A stretch of 64,000 bases of DNA from Halomarina rubra (GCF_023699475.1 NZ_JALXFV010000008.1:382475-446474); one strand, 5' to 3'. Shown: positions 53,867 to 63,216, numbered from the stretch's first letter. Translations and numbers: made by a program. Notes: generated by a model not told the origin, from the letters alone.

Positions 53867-54253
53867 ATGCAAGAGACGAAAGAGGACCTGACAGTCGTGA
53901 TGGAGACTCCCGAGACGACCGTCCGCCACGAGACGGGGTTCGGTTCGGCGGCCGACTACGGCGAACTGGCCGCAGAGCACCTGCGACTCGGTGCGGGAAC
54001 GGACCTGACGCCCCTGCTGGAGGGGCTGGAGGACGACACCTGCCAGTGCCCTCACTGGGGGTACGTCGTCGAGGGTGAGATCAACGTCCGCTACTCCGAC
54101 GGCTCAGAGGAGGTCGACGGGGCCGGTGACCTGTTCTACTGGCCTCCGGGGCACACGCTCTGGGTCGACGAGGACACGGAGTTCGTCCTGTTCAGTCCAC
54201 AGGAGGACCACGCAGCCGTGTTCGAACACATCGCGGCGAAGATAGAGGAGTGA
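53867..54253 (+). CDS. cupin-domain protein
   Basis: A 128-residue single-cupin protein. Strand motifs are CQCPHWGYVVEGEINVRYSD (metal-site His and the G-x-(V/I)-x-V region) and YWPPGHTLWVDEDTEFVLFSP. ATG 53867 is preferred; a GTG nine bases upstream is possible. The Cys-x-Cys-Pro-His sequence could contribute metal ligands. Ligand or reaction unknown. Confidence 0.8.
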   Translation: MQETKEDLTVVMETPETTVRHETGFGSAADYGELAAEHLRLGAGTDLTPLLEGLEDDTCQCPHWGYVVEGEINVRYSDGSEEVDGAGDLFYWPPGHTLWVDEDTEFVLFSPQEDHAAVFEHIAAKIEE

Positions 54254-54384
54254 CTGCCACGCCGTCGGTCGGCAGACGACATCGACCCGGACGAGCACCA
54301 CCGACCGGTCGTGGCCGCATCCGACGTGGTCGCACCACCGGTCGAAGCGCACCGCTCATTACGCCCCCGCTCCCACCTCCGACC

Positions 54385-54594
54385 GTGCGCCACCAGACCT
54401 ACGGGAAGCTCGCGGTCCTCGCGTTCGGGCTGATACTGGTGAGCTTCGTCATCCTCGGGACGACCCGTGGGTTCGTCGGGTTCCGGACCGCCCGCCTGCT
54501 CGCCGCACCGACGACGTTCGTCGCGGCCGGCCTCGTCATCTTCCTGTTCGTCCGTGGCGTGCTCGCCTGGACCGGTCTGGCAGCGCTCGAGTAA
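54385..54594 (+). CDS. small two-span membrane protein (69 aa)
   Basis: Starts at GTG 54385 (MRHQTYGKLAVLAFGLILVS) and has two hydrophobic segments (residues ~8-26 and ~42-62) joined by a short GFVGFRTARLLAAP loop. No family known to me. The region 54254-54384 between it and the cupin gene contains no gene. Confidence 0.65.
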   Translation: MRHQTYGKLAVLAFGLILVSFVILGTTRGFVGFRTARLLAAPTTFVAAGLVIFLFVRGVLAWTGLAALE

Positions 54595-54692
54595 ACCCCC
54601 TCCTAACGGGAGCGACGGCCCGTGACCCGAGCATCAAAACTCCGTTTGAGCCTTCAGAAGACGTTTAGTTACGTGAACGGTAGGAGCGAGTA

Positions 54693-55595
54693 ATGAGCCT
54701 GCTGCCGCTCCGTGGGGAGTCCACCGCCGAACCGGACGAGCCACGGGTGGTCGGTCTGGCCGGCGAGGACGCCGACGAGACGTTCGAGGTGCTCTCCTCC
54801 TCGACGACCCGCGAGGTGTTGGCCGCGCTGTACGAACAGCCGTTGACGCCCTCGGAGGTCCGCGACTCGGTCGGCACGTCACTCCAGAACGTCCACTACC
54901 ACCTCGACAAACTCGAAGAGGCCGCCCTCATCGAACCGGCCGGCGTCGGCTACTCCGAGAAGGGCACGGAGATGACCGTCTACGCGCCGACGAGCGAGGC
55001 CGTCGTCCTGTTCGCCGGTCGGCGCGACGACCGCTCGCGCCTCCGGTCGATGCTGTCGCGACTGTTCGGGGTCGTCCTGGCTCTCGGCGTCGGGACGGCC
55101 ACGCTCCGCTGGTTCGTCGAGAGCCAGACGGGCCGGTCGGTGACCGAGCAGGCGGAGTCGGGCGGCGGCGGTGACCGGGAGTTCGCGAGCAGCAGCGGTG
55201 CGGACGGCGCGGCCGGCGGCGGGGCGGCCACGGGCGACGGCGCGGACACGGGCGGCGACGCCGTGACGACGGCCGACGGGGGCGGTGGCGGCGACGTCTC
55301 CATCGCGTCCGGCGGCGACGGCGCGGCGACCGACGGCGTCGAACAGGCGACGGAGGCCGCGCCCGCGGCGACCGAGTCACCCACGTCGCTCGACGGTGCC
55401 GGTCAGGCGACCGAGGCCGCGACGCAAACGCCGGCCGACGTCGCCCGACCGGCCGCGGACACCGGTGCGACCGGTGCCGAGAGCATCCCCCAGCAGGTCG
55501 CCGACGCGCTCGTCGCCGAACCGGCGCTCGCGTTCTTACTGGGTGGGCTGTTCGTCCTCTGTGTCGTCGGCGTGGTCTGGTACACGACGCGCTGA
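54693..55595 (+). CDS. membrane-tethered ArsR-type winged-helix regulator
   Basis: A 300-residue protein. Residues ~25-110 are an ArsR-type wHTH (SSSTTREVLAALYEQPLTPSEV, then SLQNVHYHLDKLEEAALIEP). A hydrophobic span follows (LFGVVLALGVGTATLRWF, ~residues 122-140), then ~140 residues of low-complexity Gly/Ala/Thr/Asp sequence, and a second span at the end (ALAFLLGGLFVLCVVGVVWY). Topology with the HTH inside places the linker outside the cell, suggesting an envelope-sensing regulator. Preceded by a short A/T-rich leader (GTTTAGTTACG). Confidence 0.85.
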   Translation: MSLLPLRGESTAEPDEPRVVGLAGEDADETFEVLSSSTTREVLAALYEQPLTPSEVRDSVGTSLQNVHYHLDKLEEAALIEPAGVGYSEKGTEMTVYAPTSEAVVLFAGRRDDRSRLRSMLSRLFGVVLALGVGTATLRWFVESQTGRSVTEQAESGGGGDREFASSSGADGAAGGGAATGDGADTGGDAVTTADGGGGGDVSIASGGDGAATDGVEQATEAAPAATESPTSLDGAGQATEAATQTPADVARPAADTGATGAESIPQQVADALVAEPALAFLLGGLFVLCVVGVVWYTTR

Positions 55596-55669
55596 GGCCC
55601 CGCGGAACGACCCGGCACCGGCTGTCACGGCTTGGAAACGGTTTTTCCTCCGACCCCCGAACCCCGAGC

Positions 55670-56944
55670 ATGGACACACGCGAAATCGCGACGCTCGGTC
55701 CCGACGAGCGCCGCGCGCTGTTCGAGCGGGACGCGGGCGTCGGCGACGCGGCCGACACCGCCCGCGACGTCGTCGAGCGGGTTCGCACCGAAGGAGACGT
55801 CGCGCTGCGACAGTACGCCAGCGAGTTCGACGACGTGGAGGTCGGCAACATCGACGTGACCGACGCCGCCACGGAGGCCTACGAGAACCTCGACGACGAA
55901 CTTCGCGAGCACGTCGAGACGGCGGCGAGGAACGTCCGGGAGTTCCACGAGGCGCAGTTGCCCGAGGACTGGCGCGAGGAGTTCTCGCCGGGCCGAGTGC
56001 TGGGTCGTCGGTTCCGTCCAATCGAGCGCGTCGGCGCGTACGTCCCAGGGGGTGCGGCCGCCTACCCCTCCAGCGCGCTGATGACCGTCCTCCCCGCGAA
56101 GGTCGCGGGGGTCCCCCACGTCGCCGTGTGTACGCCACCCGCCGAGGAGTTGAACCCGGCCACGCTCGCGGCGCTGCACGTCGCCGGAGCCGACGCCATC
56201 TACCAGGTCGGCGGCGCACAGGCCGTCGCCGCGCTGGCCTACGGGACCGAGACGGTGTCGGCCGTCGAGAAGATCGTCGGGCCGGGCAACCGGTTCGTGA
56301 CGGCGGCGAAAGCCGAGGTCCGCGGCGACGTCGCCATCGACTTCCTCGCCGGGCCGTCGGAGGTCGCCGTCCTCGCGGATTCGAGCGCGGACCCCGACCT
56401 CGTCGCCGCCGAACTCGTCGCGCAGGCGGAACACGACCCCAACGCCTCGGTCGTCGCCGCGACCGACGACCCCGACCTCGCCGACGCCGTCTGCGAGGCG
56501 TGTGAGCGACAGGCCGGCGAGCGCGAGCGCGAGGCCACCATCCGCGAGGCGCTGGCGAGCGACGCCAGCGGCGTCTTCTGCGGCCGGTCGATGCCCGAAG
56601 CCGTGCTGTTCATCGAGGAGTACGCCGCCGAGCACCTCGCCATCCACGCCGAGGACGACGAGGCCCTGCTGGAGCGCATCACGAACGCCGGGAGCGTCTT
56701 CCTCGGCCCCGACACGCCCGTCGCGGCCGGCGACTACGCCAGTGGGACGAACCACGTCCTGCCGACCGGCGGTGGCGCGCGCGTGACCGGCGGTCTCTCG
56801 GTGGAGACGTTCGTGCGCTCGACGACCGTCCAGCGACTCTCACACGAGGCGCTCGCGGACCTGCGCGAGACGGTGACGGGACTCGCCCGTGCGGAGGGGT
56901 TGGAGGCGCACGCCGCGAGCGTCGAGGAGCGTTTCGAGGAGTAG
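55670..56944 (+). CDS. hisD: histidinol dehydrogenase
   Basis: A 424-residue NAD-dependent zinc enzyme catalysing the last two steps of histidine synthesis (histidinol to histidine). Motifs: IERVGAYVPGGAAAYPSSAL, GPGNRFVTAAKAEV, DFLAGPSEVAVLAD, AQAEHDPNAS (zinc-site Gln/His), YAAEHLAIHAED and AGDYASGTNHVLPTGGGAR. ATG 55670 follows an A-rich CGGTTTTTCC leader that may be the TATA region. No other his gene lies in the window. Confidence 0.98.
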   Translation: MDTREIATLGPDERRALFERDAGVGDAADTARDVVERVRTEGDVALRQYASEFDDVEVGNIDVTDAATEAYENLDDELREHVETAARNVREFHEAQLPEDWREEFSPGRVLGRRFRPIERVGAYVPGGAAAYPSSALMTVLPAKVAGVPHVAVCTPPAEELNPATLAALHVAGADAIYQVGGAQAVAALAYGTETVSAVEKIVGPGNRFVTAAKAEVRGDVAIDFLAGPSEVAVLADSSADPDLVAAELVAQAEHDPNASVVAATDDPDLADAVCEACERQAGEREREATIREALASDASGVFCGRSMPEAVLFIEEYAAEHLAIHAEDDEALLERITNAGSVFLGPDTPVAAGDYASGTNHVLPTGGGARVTGGLSVETFVRSTTVQRLSHEALADLRETVTGLARAEGLEAHAASVEERFEE

Positions 56945-56962
56945 TCGGGGACGGAGCGACGC

Positions 56963-57376
56963 TCACAACCGCCGTTCGTAGACGCTACCCCACTCCTCGT
57001 ACCCCTGCTCCTCGTAGAACAGGCGGGCGATGTCGCGGTCCGCGCCGGTCGCGAGCGCCACCGACTCGCAGTCGTGGTCACGGCCCCACGACTCGACGTG
57101 GTCGAGCAGTCGTCGACCCAACCCCTCGCCGCGGCGGGACTCGGTCACGACGAGGTCGTGGACCCAGACGTGGCGTTCGTGGTGCATCACGCGCTGGACG
57201 GAGACGCCCGTCAGCGCGACGGGTCGTCCGTCGTCGACGAGCGCGAACAGGCGGTAGTCGTCGTCGGTGAAGAACTCCCGGAACCGCTCGGCGTCGAGCG
57301 ACGGGAACAGTTCCTGCATGACCGAGAGTGCACCGTCGCGCTCCTCGGTCGAGGCGAGTTCGGTGAGACGGGGCAT
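56963..57376 (-). CDS. GNAT-family N-acetyltransferase
   Basis: A 137-residue acetyltransferase from ATG 57376. The acetyl-CoA loop is VHDLVVTESRRGEGLGRRLL (residues ~72-91), followed by ARLFYEEQGYEEW, typical of GNAT motif B. Substrate unknown. Its stop is 18 bases from the hisD stop on the opposite strand. Confidence 0.9.
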   Translation of the reverse strand: MPRLTELASTEERDGALSVMQELFPSLDAERFREFFTDDDYRLFALVDDGRPVALTGVSVQRVMHHERHVWVHDLVVTESRRGEGLGRRLLDHVESWGRDHDCESVALATGADRDIARLFYEEQGYEEWGSVYERRL

Positions 57377-57544
57377 ACCGTCCGCTCGCACGGCGGGAGT
57401 ATCAGTTCGGGTGGTCTCCTGAATCCCCGACCGTCTCGTCTTCGTGCGAACTCGTGGAGGGCCACATCACGCCGCGACGTGCCGCGACGGCCCCGCGAAA
57501 CCGTTATGCTGGGGTCTTGCTATCGGTACGGTCGAGGAACCTCC

Positions 57545-58000
57545 GTGAGAGCTACAGCAGCTATCGAGGTCGACAGACCGAGCGAGGACGTCTGGGCGTA
57601 CGTCGCGAACGTCGAGAACATGGACGAGTGGGTCGTCGGGTCGAGCGACACCCGTCGCGTCGGCGACGAGGTGGGCGTCGGTGCTCGCTACGAGGGCCAG
57701 TACAGCTACGGCGGACGCACGTCGCCGATGGTGTACGAGGTGACCGACTACGACCCCGAACGCCGCTACGGCGTCCGCTCGGTCGAGGGGCCGTTCCCGT
57801 TCGAGGGCGAGTTGACGCTCGCCGAGACGCCGACGGGAACCCGCGTGACGAACACCATCGACGCGGGGTCAGACGGCCGGACGACGACGGTGCTGTTCAC
57901 GCTGTTCGGTCCACTGATGCGCCGGATGATGGCACGCCGCCTCCGCGCGGAACTGGAGACGCTCCGCGACCGACTGGAAGCGGACCCGGTTCCGGCGTGA
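57545..58000 (+). CDS. SRPBCC (START/cyclase-dehydrase-like) protein
   Basis: A 151-residue helix-grip protein. The N-terminal TAAIEVDRPSEDVWAYVANVENMDEW is characteristic, followed by strand-rich middle sequence and a C-terminal amphipathic helix (LMRRMMARRLRAELETLRDRLE). Start GTG 57545 is chosen, ~40 bases from a TTAT element; an upstream in-frame ATG at 57506 would add 13 residues. Ligand unknown. Confidence 0.85.
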   Translation: MRATAAIEVDRPSEDVWAYVANVENMDEWVVGSSDTRRVGDEVGVGARYEGQYSYGGRTSPMVYEVTDYDPERRYGVRSVEGPFPFEGELTLAETPTGTRVTNTIDAGSDGRTTTVLFTLFGPLMRRMMARRLRAELETLRDRLEADPVPA

Positions 58001-58067
58001 ACCCGTCGACTGCGAGGAGACACGAACCGGCGTCAGGCTTACCATCCTCCGCCCGATATCTCTGCGT

Positions 58068-58424
58068 ATGAGTAGCACGTCCGCCGACGGCCAGAGCGTC
58101 GTGGTGACCCAGTCGGCCGCCGACAAGGCGCTCGACCTGCTGTCGGGCGAGGGCCTGGACACCGACGTCGCCGGCCTTCGCCTGTTCGTCCAGCAGGGGG
58201 GCTGTGCCGGCCTCTCCTACGGGATGCGCTTCGACAACGAACCCGAGGACGGCGACACCGTCTCCGAACACCACGGGCTGCGCGTCTTCGTCGATTCGGC
58301 CAGCGAACGCTACGTCCACGGCTCGACGCTCGACTTCGAGGACGGCCTGCAGGGTGCGGGGTTCCACGTCGAGAACCCCAACGCCGAGAGCGAGTGTGGC
58401 TGTGGCGAGTCGTTCCGAACCTGA
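58068..58424 (+). CDS. HesB/IscA-type iron-sulfur cluster carrier
   Basis: A 118-residue A-type carrier. Cluster ligands Cys46 (QQGGCAGLSYGM), Cys110 and Cys112 (ECGCGESF) follow the family pattern C-x(63)-C-x-C. The ErpA/IscA role is delivery of clusters to apoenzymes. ATG 58068; located 67 bases after the SRPBCC gene. Confidence 0.95.
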   Translation: MSSTSADGQSVVVTQSAADKALDLLSGEGLDTDVAGLRLFVQQGGCAGLSYGMRFDNEPEDGDTVSEHHGLRVFVDSASERYVHGSTLDFEDGLQGAGFHVENPNAESECGCGESFRT

Positions 58425-58466
58425 TACGCCAACGACGTTTTCTCCCCCGCCGTCGTCCGGTGGGGT

Positions 58467-59315
58467 ATGTACGACCGAATCCTGCTCGCGCTCGACGACA
58501 GCGACTGCGCGGCCACCGCGCGCGACGTGGCGCTCGACCTCGCCGAGCGCGACGGGGCGACGCTCCACGCGGTGAGCGTCGTGGAGGTCTACCACCTCTC
58601 GACGGTCGAGGAGCGCACGGCGCGCGAACGGGCGACCGACGAGCGACTCGCCACGCTCGCAGACCGCGCGGCCGAGGCCGGCGTCGACTGCGAGACCGAG
58701 CGCCGCGCCGGGTTCGCGGAGGAGGAACTGCTCGGTGCCCTCGCCGAGACGGATGCCGACCTGGTCGTGATGGGAACCCACGGGCGCAGCGGCGTCCAGC
58801 AGTTCATCCTCGGGAGCGTGGCCGCGCGGGTCTCTCGGCGGTCGTCCGTCCCCGTACTCACGACTCCCGCCGACGGTGAGTGGGCGGTCGAGACCGTGGT
58901 TCTCCCGGACGACGGTAGCGAGCACGCAGCCGTCGCGACCGACCACGCCCTCGCGCTGGCGACGACGTACGGCGCGAGACTCCACGTGCTCAGCGTCGTC
59001 GACGACGGGTCGCTCGGCTACGACGTCCGTTCGACCCTCGTCGTCGAGGAACTGGAACGGGAGGCGACGGCGACCGTCGACGCGACCGTCGAGGAGGCCG
59101 AGGCGGCGGGCGTCGAGGCGACCGGTTCCGTCGCCGAGGACCGCCCCCACCGCGCCATCCTCGACGCTGTCGACGCACACGACGCCGACCTGGTCGTCAT
59201 GGGAACCCACGGCCGGTCGGGCGTCAGTCGCATCGTCCTCGGCAGCGTCGCCGAGAAGGTCGTCCGCGCCTCGCCGGTGCCCGTGTTGACCGTCCCGCTC
59301 GAAGACCGACCGTAG
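58467..59315 (+). CDS. tandem universal stress protein (two UspA domains)
   Basis: A 282-residue protein of two Usp domains (~1-140 and ~145-282). Each carries the ATP-binding signature: GTHGRSGVQQFILGS and GTHGRSGVSRIVLGS, plus YDRILLALDDSD at the N-terminus. Likely ATP-binding. Role in stress adaptation is inferred from the family only. Confidence 0.95.
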   Translation: MYDRILLALDDSDCAATARDVALDLAERDGATLHAVSVVEVYHLSTVEERTARERATDERLATLADRAAEAGVDCETERRAGFAEEELLGALAETDADLVVMGTHGRSGVQQFILGSVAARVSRRSSVPVLTTPADGEWAVETVVLPDDGSEHAAVATDHALALATTYGARLHVLSVVDDGSLGYDVRSTLVVEELEREATATVDATVEEAEAAGVEATGSVAEDRPHRAILDAVDAHDADLVVMGTHGRSGVSRIVLGSVAEKVVRASPVPVLTVPLEDRP

Positions 59316-59349
59316 GCTTACCTCACCCCCGGACGTAGCCGTCCGACAG

Positions 59350-60108
59350 ATGACCACGCCGTCTTCCGTCCTGCTCGAAGAACTCACCTGGCCCGAGGTC
59401 GAGGCCGCACTCGACGCCGGGACGCGAACCGTCGTCGTCGCCGTCGGGGCCATCGAACAGCACGGGCCACACCTGCCGCTCGTGATGGACACGCTCGCCG
59501 GCGACGAACTCGCCCGCCGCATCGCCGAGCGTCTGGGTGACGCGCTCGCCGCGCCGACCATCCGACCGGGCTGTTCGGGTCACCACATGGACTTCCCCGG
59601 CACCCTCACCGTCCCGCCCGAGGTCCTGATGGACACGATTCGGGCCTACTGCCGGTCGCTCGACGAACACGGGTTCGAGCACGTCGTCCTCGTCCCGACC
59701 CACGGCGGGAACTTCGCGCCGGTCAACACCGTCGCCCCGGAGGTGGCCCGCGAACTCGACGCGAACGTCGTCGCGCTCGCGGACCTGGACGAGTTGATGA
59801 GCCTCCAGAACGAGGGGTTGCGCGAGGCCGGTGTCGACTACGAGGAACCGGTCATCCACGCCGGGGCCGTCGAGACGGCCGTCGTCCTCGCCGTCGCTGA
59901 GGGGCTGGTCCGGACCGACGAACTCGCGGTCGGCCACGAGGGTGACCTCTCGGTCTCGCGACTGCTCAGCGAGGGGTTCCGGGCCATCACCGAGACCGGC
60001 GTGCTGGGCGACCCGCGGGAGGCCACCGCGGACGCGGGCGAGGCGATTCTGGAGCGGGTGACGGCCGCGTACGTCGAACGCATCGAGGCCGAACGCGACG
60101 CGGTCTGA
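59350..60108 (+). CDS. creatininase-family amidohydrolase
   Basis: A 252-residue metal-dependent hydrolase. Metal-ligand motifs are GAIEQHGPHLP (Glu and His), HHMDFPGTLT, PTHGGNFAPV and HAGAVETAVVL (Glu). Archaeal members include ArfB (a formamide hydrolase in FO/riboflavin-type synthesis) and others of unknown role, so the exact substrate is open. Starts at ATG 59350. Confidence 0.92.
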   Translation: MTTPSSVLLEELTWPEVEAALDAGTRTVVVAVGAIEQHGPHLPLVMDTLAGDELARRIAERLGDALAAPTIRPGCSGHHMDFPGTLTVPPEVLMDTIRAYCRSLDEHGFEHVVLVPTHGGNFAPVNTVAPEVARELDANVVALADLDELMSLQNEGLREAGVDYEEPVIHAGAVETAVVLAVAEGLVRTDELAVGHEGDLSVSRLLSEGFRAITETGVLGDPREATADAGEAILERVTAAYVERIEAERDAV

Positions 60109-60182
60109 CCGCGAGGCCGTCGGCTGTCGGTGGGACTGTCGTCACCGAGAACGTCGACACCGGGAGCGGTCGAGCGCCGGGC

Positions 60183-60383
60183 TTACTCGTCGAGTTGGAA
60201 CGCGACCTCGACCTCGACCTGGTACTCCCGACCCTCGACGGACGCGACCTCGACGCCCATCTCGACGACCTCTACCCAGTGGACGTTGTTCAGCGTCTCC
60301 TCGGCGCGGTCGACGGCGTTGTCGACGGCCGCGTCGAAGCTCTCGTCGCTGGACCCGATGAGCGTGATCTTCTTGTAGACCAT
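60183..60383 (-). CDS. dodecin (flavin-binding protein)
   Basis: A 66-residue protein that assembles as a dodecamer and stores or buffers flavins. [20 protein letters not shown] and the flavin-stacking Trp36 in [16 protein letters not shown] match Halobacterium dodecin, as does the length. Monocistronic, convergent with the creatininase gene. Confidence 0.96.
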   Translation of the reverse strand: MVYKKITLIGSSDESFDAAVDNAVDRAEETLNNVHWVEVVEMGVEVASVEGREYQVEVEVAFQLDE

Positions 60384-60473
60384 GGCGGCCCACGCTACTC
60401 GTGGACACGCATTAAAGCTACGCGCCGCGGAACGACCCGCCGCGGGTCCGCCCCCGCGCTCTGACGTGGTCTG

Positions 60474-61169
60474 CTACCCGTGGATGCCGAACCGCTGGCC
60501 GATGGCGGTGGCCACGTCGTTGAGGTGGGCGGTGCCCCAGATGCCGACGATGACCGCGCCGCAGGTGTCGAACACCAGGTCGAGCATCGTATCGGAGAGG
60601 CCGTACTGCGTGAGCACCGACCCCATCCCGACGAGCGCCGCCACCTCGCCGATGGTGAACTCGATGACCTCCCACAACACCCCGAACGCGAGGACGAACA
60701 GGACGATGTAGACGAACATGAACCGGTCGGGGAAGTGGACACCGTCGGCGTACTCGTCGAGCGCGCGGGCGGTGGCGTAGCCGACGCCCGCGACGACCGA
60801 CGCCGACAGGCCGTGAGTGAGGTGGTCCCACCAGCCGCCCGAGGAGTAGAGCGTCCCGTAGGCGCGCTCGGGCGGGACCGACCCCACGAGGTTCACGACC
60901 TCGGCGGGCAGCGGCACCGTCCCGAGCGCGTGGAGGAAGACGGCCGTGGTTATCCACAGCGTCAACCCGAGGTCCATCGGGATGCCGTAGTCGCGCTGGA
61001 GGATCGGCGGGAGCTGGGCGACGAGCAGAGCGATGCCGCAGTTGACGATGACGCCCGTCTGGCCGGTCCAGAGACCGACGCCGAACATGACGACGAGACC
61101 GACCTCCATCAGCCAAACGAGCGCGTGCTGGACGCGCTCGGAGAGGCCGACCCGGTCGCGGACGTTCAC
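60474..61169 (-). CDS. polytopic membrane protein, DUF2238/YjdF-like (module copy 2)
   Basis: A 231-residue protein from GTG 61169. Motifs WITTAVFLHALGTV, GWWDHLTHGLSASVVAG, FVLAFGVLWEVIEF and LTQYGLSDTMLDLVFDT repeat those of the gene at 9791-10486. Function unknown. It follows the partner gene (61222-61809) by 52 bases, in the same order as in copy 1. Confidence 0.8.
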   Translation of the reverse strand: MNVRDRVGLSERVQHALVWLMEVGLVVMFGVGLWTGQTGVIVNCGIALLVAQLPPILQRDYGIPMDLGLTLWITTAVFLHALGTVPLPAEVVNLVGSVPPERAYGTLYSSGGWWDHLTHGLSASVVAGVGYATARALDEYADGVHFPDRFMFVYIVLFVLAFGVLWEVIEFTIGEVAALVGMGSVLTQYGLSDTMLDLVFDTCGAVIVGIWGTAHLNDVATAIGQRFGIHG

Positions 61170-61221
61170 AGCCGTCCCCTCCGGGCGTCGTGGTCGAGCG
61201 TGCGGGGAGGCGCGAGCGGCC

Positions 61222-61809
61222 TCACAGGTCGACCTCCAGTCGCTCGCGCCCGCGGGCGAACCGACGGAAGTACAACTCGAAGACGACGCCCGCGCCGACC
61301 CCGGCGACCGTCGAAGCGACGAACTCCAGCATCAGGGCGCGTTCGTCGACGACGAACCCCGTATCGAGGTAGATGTCCGCCAGCCAGCGGACGACCGCCC
61401 AGATACCGGCGGCCGCCATCGTCGTCACGACGACGAAGAAGACGGCGAAGCTGTAGCTCATCTCGACGGCGGTGAACACGTCGAGTTCGACGGCGACGAG
61501 CAGCGCGACGGCGGCGACCGCGACGTACGTCGTCACGTCGCTGACCGCGCCGTCGCCGACCGAGCGCGCGACGAGGGGGAGCGTCGCCAGTCCCAGCACC
61601 TCCCAGGGCGGCATCGCCCGTACCGAACGGCGTGCGAGCGCCGGGAACGCTCCGACGACGGCGACCCCGAACGCGAACAGCGCCCACAGTCGCTGTCCGA
61701 CGGCGACGTTCCCGACGGCGACGGCGACGGCCCCGACGACCAGCATCCACGCGAGCGCGGCGTTGGTCCCCGCGTCGCGGAGCATCCGACTGACCTCCGA
61801 CTGGTCCAT
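61222..61809 (-). CDS. polytopic membrane protein, partner in the duplicated module (copy 2)
   Basis: A 195-residue protein with about six spans from ATG 61809 and the basic end VVFELYFRRFARGRERLEVD. It is the counterpart of 10483-11088: same length class, span pattern, and VVVTT motif in the fifth span. Upstream, the DUF457-like gene ends 31 bases before its start, so three genes (62770 to 60474) may form one operon. Confidence 0.75.
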   Translation of the reverse strand: MDQSEVSRMLRDAGTNAALAWMLVVGAVAVAVGNVAVGQRLWALFAFGVAVVGAFPALARRSVRAMPPWEVLGLATLPLVARSVGDGAVSDVTTYVAVAAVALLVAVELDVFTAVEMSYSFAVFFVVVTTMAAAGIWAVVRWLADIYLDTGFVVDERALMLEFVASTVAGVGAGVVFELYFRRFARGRERLEVDL

Positions 61810-61840
61810 ACGGAGAGTTGGCGCGAGACCGTACAAAAAG

Positions 61841-62770
61841 CTACGCCGCGAGGTAGACGCCGAGGTACGCGAACACGGCGACCGTGACCGCCGCTAGCGC
61901 GGTGAGTGCCATCGCGAGCGGTCGGTGGCGCTCGCGCGACCGTAGCCGGTCGAGCGCGCCGACGAGGACGCCGATGGCCGCGCCGAGACCGAGCACCGTG
62001 AACACGAACGGGTACGACAGCGACAGCGTCGGGTCCGGGACGGCGAGCGCAACCCCGCCCGTCGGCAGGCCGAGCGCCACCGTCGGGTGGAGGTAGTCGC
62101 TCAGTCGCTGGTCGGTGAGGTGGAGGTAGACGACCGCCGCGAGCCAGAACGTCGCGAGTTCGACTAGCATCGCGCCGAGCAGGTGGAGCACCGGGTCGCC
62201 ACTGAGCGGGACCCGTTCGACGAGGAGCGTCGTCTCGAACGGGTAGAGCAGTCGCGGTGGCTCGCCCGTGAACAGGTCGCCGAACGGGTGGCTCGCCAGG
62301 CCGACGAGCGCGGTCGGCAACACCGCCAGCGGCGGCACGCCGCGTCGGGCCGCGACCGTCGTGATGGCCAGTCCGCCGAGGACGAACGCGCCGACGACCA
62401 GACCGCCGAGGAAGCCGCTGGCGGCGAACGACGCGACGACGAGCGCACCCAGCAGCGTCCCGCCGAGGAGACCGGATGGCCCGCCGCGCGCCCAGGCGGC
62501 GAACGCGGGGGCGGCGACGACGGCGACGACCAGCGAGTGGGTCGCGGCGCGGTGGACGACGGTGCTCGCACTCCAGAACCCCTCGGCGAGCGCGAGCGGA
62601 CCGCCGTCGGCCCAGAGCAGGCCGACCGGCGCGTACAGCATGTCGACGTCCGGGAGCGTCGCGAACGCTCCCGCGAGGACGCCGAGAGCGAGTGCGCGCC
62701 GGTCCGTCGTGTACCGCGCGGCGACGGCGGCGACGAGCGCGAACGCCAGCAACCCGTGGCCGATGAACAC
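61841..62770 (-). CDS. DUF457/YdjM-like metal-dependent membrane hydrolase
   Basis: A 309-residue protein with about eight spans. FIGHGLLAFALVAAVAARYT, LPDVDMLYAPVG and VVHRAATHSLVVAVVAA hold the His and Asp residues of the DUF457 family (inner membrane metal-dependent hydrolase-like). Substrate unknown. ATG 62770. Confidence 0.85.
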   Translation of the reverse strand: MFIGHGLLAFALVAAVAARYTTDRRALALGVLAGAFATLPDVDMLYAPVGLLWADGGPLALAEGFWSASTVVHRAATHSLVVAVVAAPAFAAWARGGPSGLLGGTLLGALVVASFAASGFLGGLVVGAFVLGGLAITTVAARRGVPPLAVLPTALVGLASHPFGDLFTGEPPRLLYPFETTLLVERVPLSGDPVLHLLGAMLVELATFWLAAVVYLHLTDQRLSDYLHPTVALGLPTGGVALAVPDPTLSLSYPFVFTVLGLGAAIGVLVGALDRLRSRERHRPLAMALTALAAVTVAVFAYLGVYLAA

Positions 62771-62898
62771 GCTAGCGGTACTCCGTCAGCGCGCAAAAAC
62801 AGTGCGGTGAGCGCGCTAGCAGTGCGCACTCGGGGTCGTCACGGGTCGGCGTGAATCGCCCTGGGTCACCGTGCGTCGTCGCGGGTCGTCGCCCGCCG

Positions 62899-63216
62899 CT
62901 ACGACGGGAGGCCTTCGCTCGCCTCGGGGTGGAGCACTTCGTAGTCGCCGTCGTCCCCGACGCTCATCACCGCCCAGTCGTAGTCGGGCGCGAGTCCGAG
63001 CAACTCGTCGCGGACCTCGGGAGCACGGTCGGTGTCGGCGACGAAACAGCGCAGGTCGACGTCGTCGGGTACCGTACCGGGCCCCTCCGTCGTGACATAG
63101 ACGATACGCCACTTTCGCTCGGCCCGGAGCTCGTTGCCAACGGCCTCTACCTCGTAGCCGAGGCCGCTGAAGATGGCGCGCGCTTCGTCTATCAAGGGTG
63201 TGCTAAGGACCCCCAT
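62899..63216 (-). CDS. small conserved haloarchaeal protein (105 aa)
   Basis: A soluble alpha/beta protein from ATG 63216 (MGVLSTPLIDEARAIFSGLG). ELRAERKWRIVYVTTEG and DLRCFVADTDRAPEVRDELL indicate a compact domain. It resembles a haloarchaea-only family I believe is DUF7116; no function is known. A TATA-like ACATAACC region on its coding strand lies ~25 bases upstream. Confidence 0.75.
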   Translation of the reverse strand: MGVLSTPLIDEARAIFSGLGYEVEAVGNELRAERKWRIVYVTTEGPGTVPDDVDLRCFVADTDRAPEVRDELLGLAPDYDWAVMSVGDDGDYEVLHPEASEGLPS

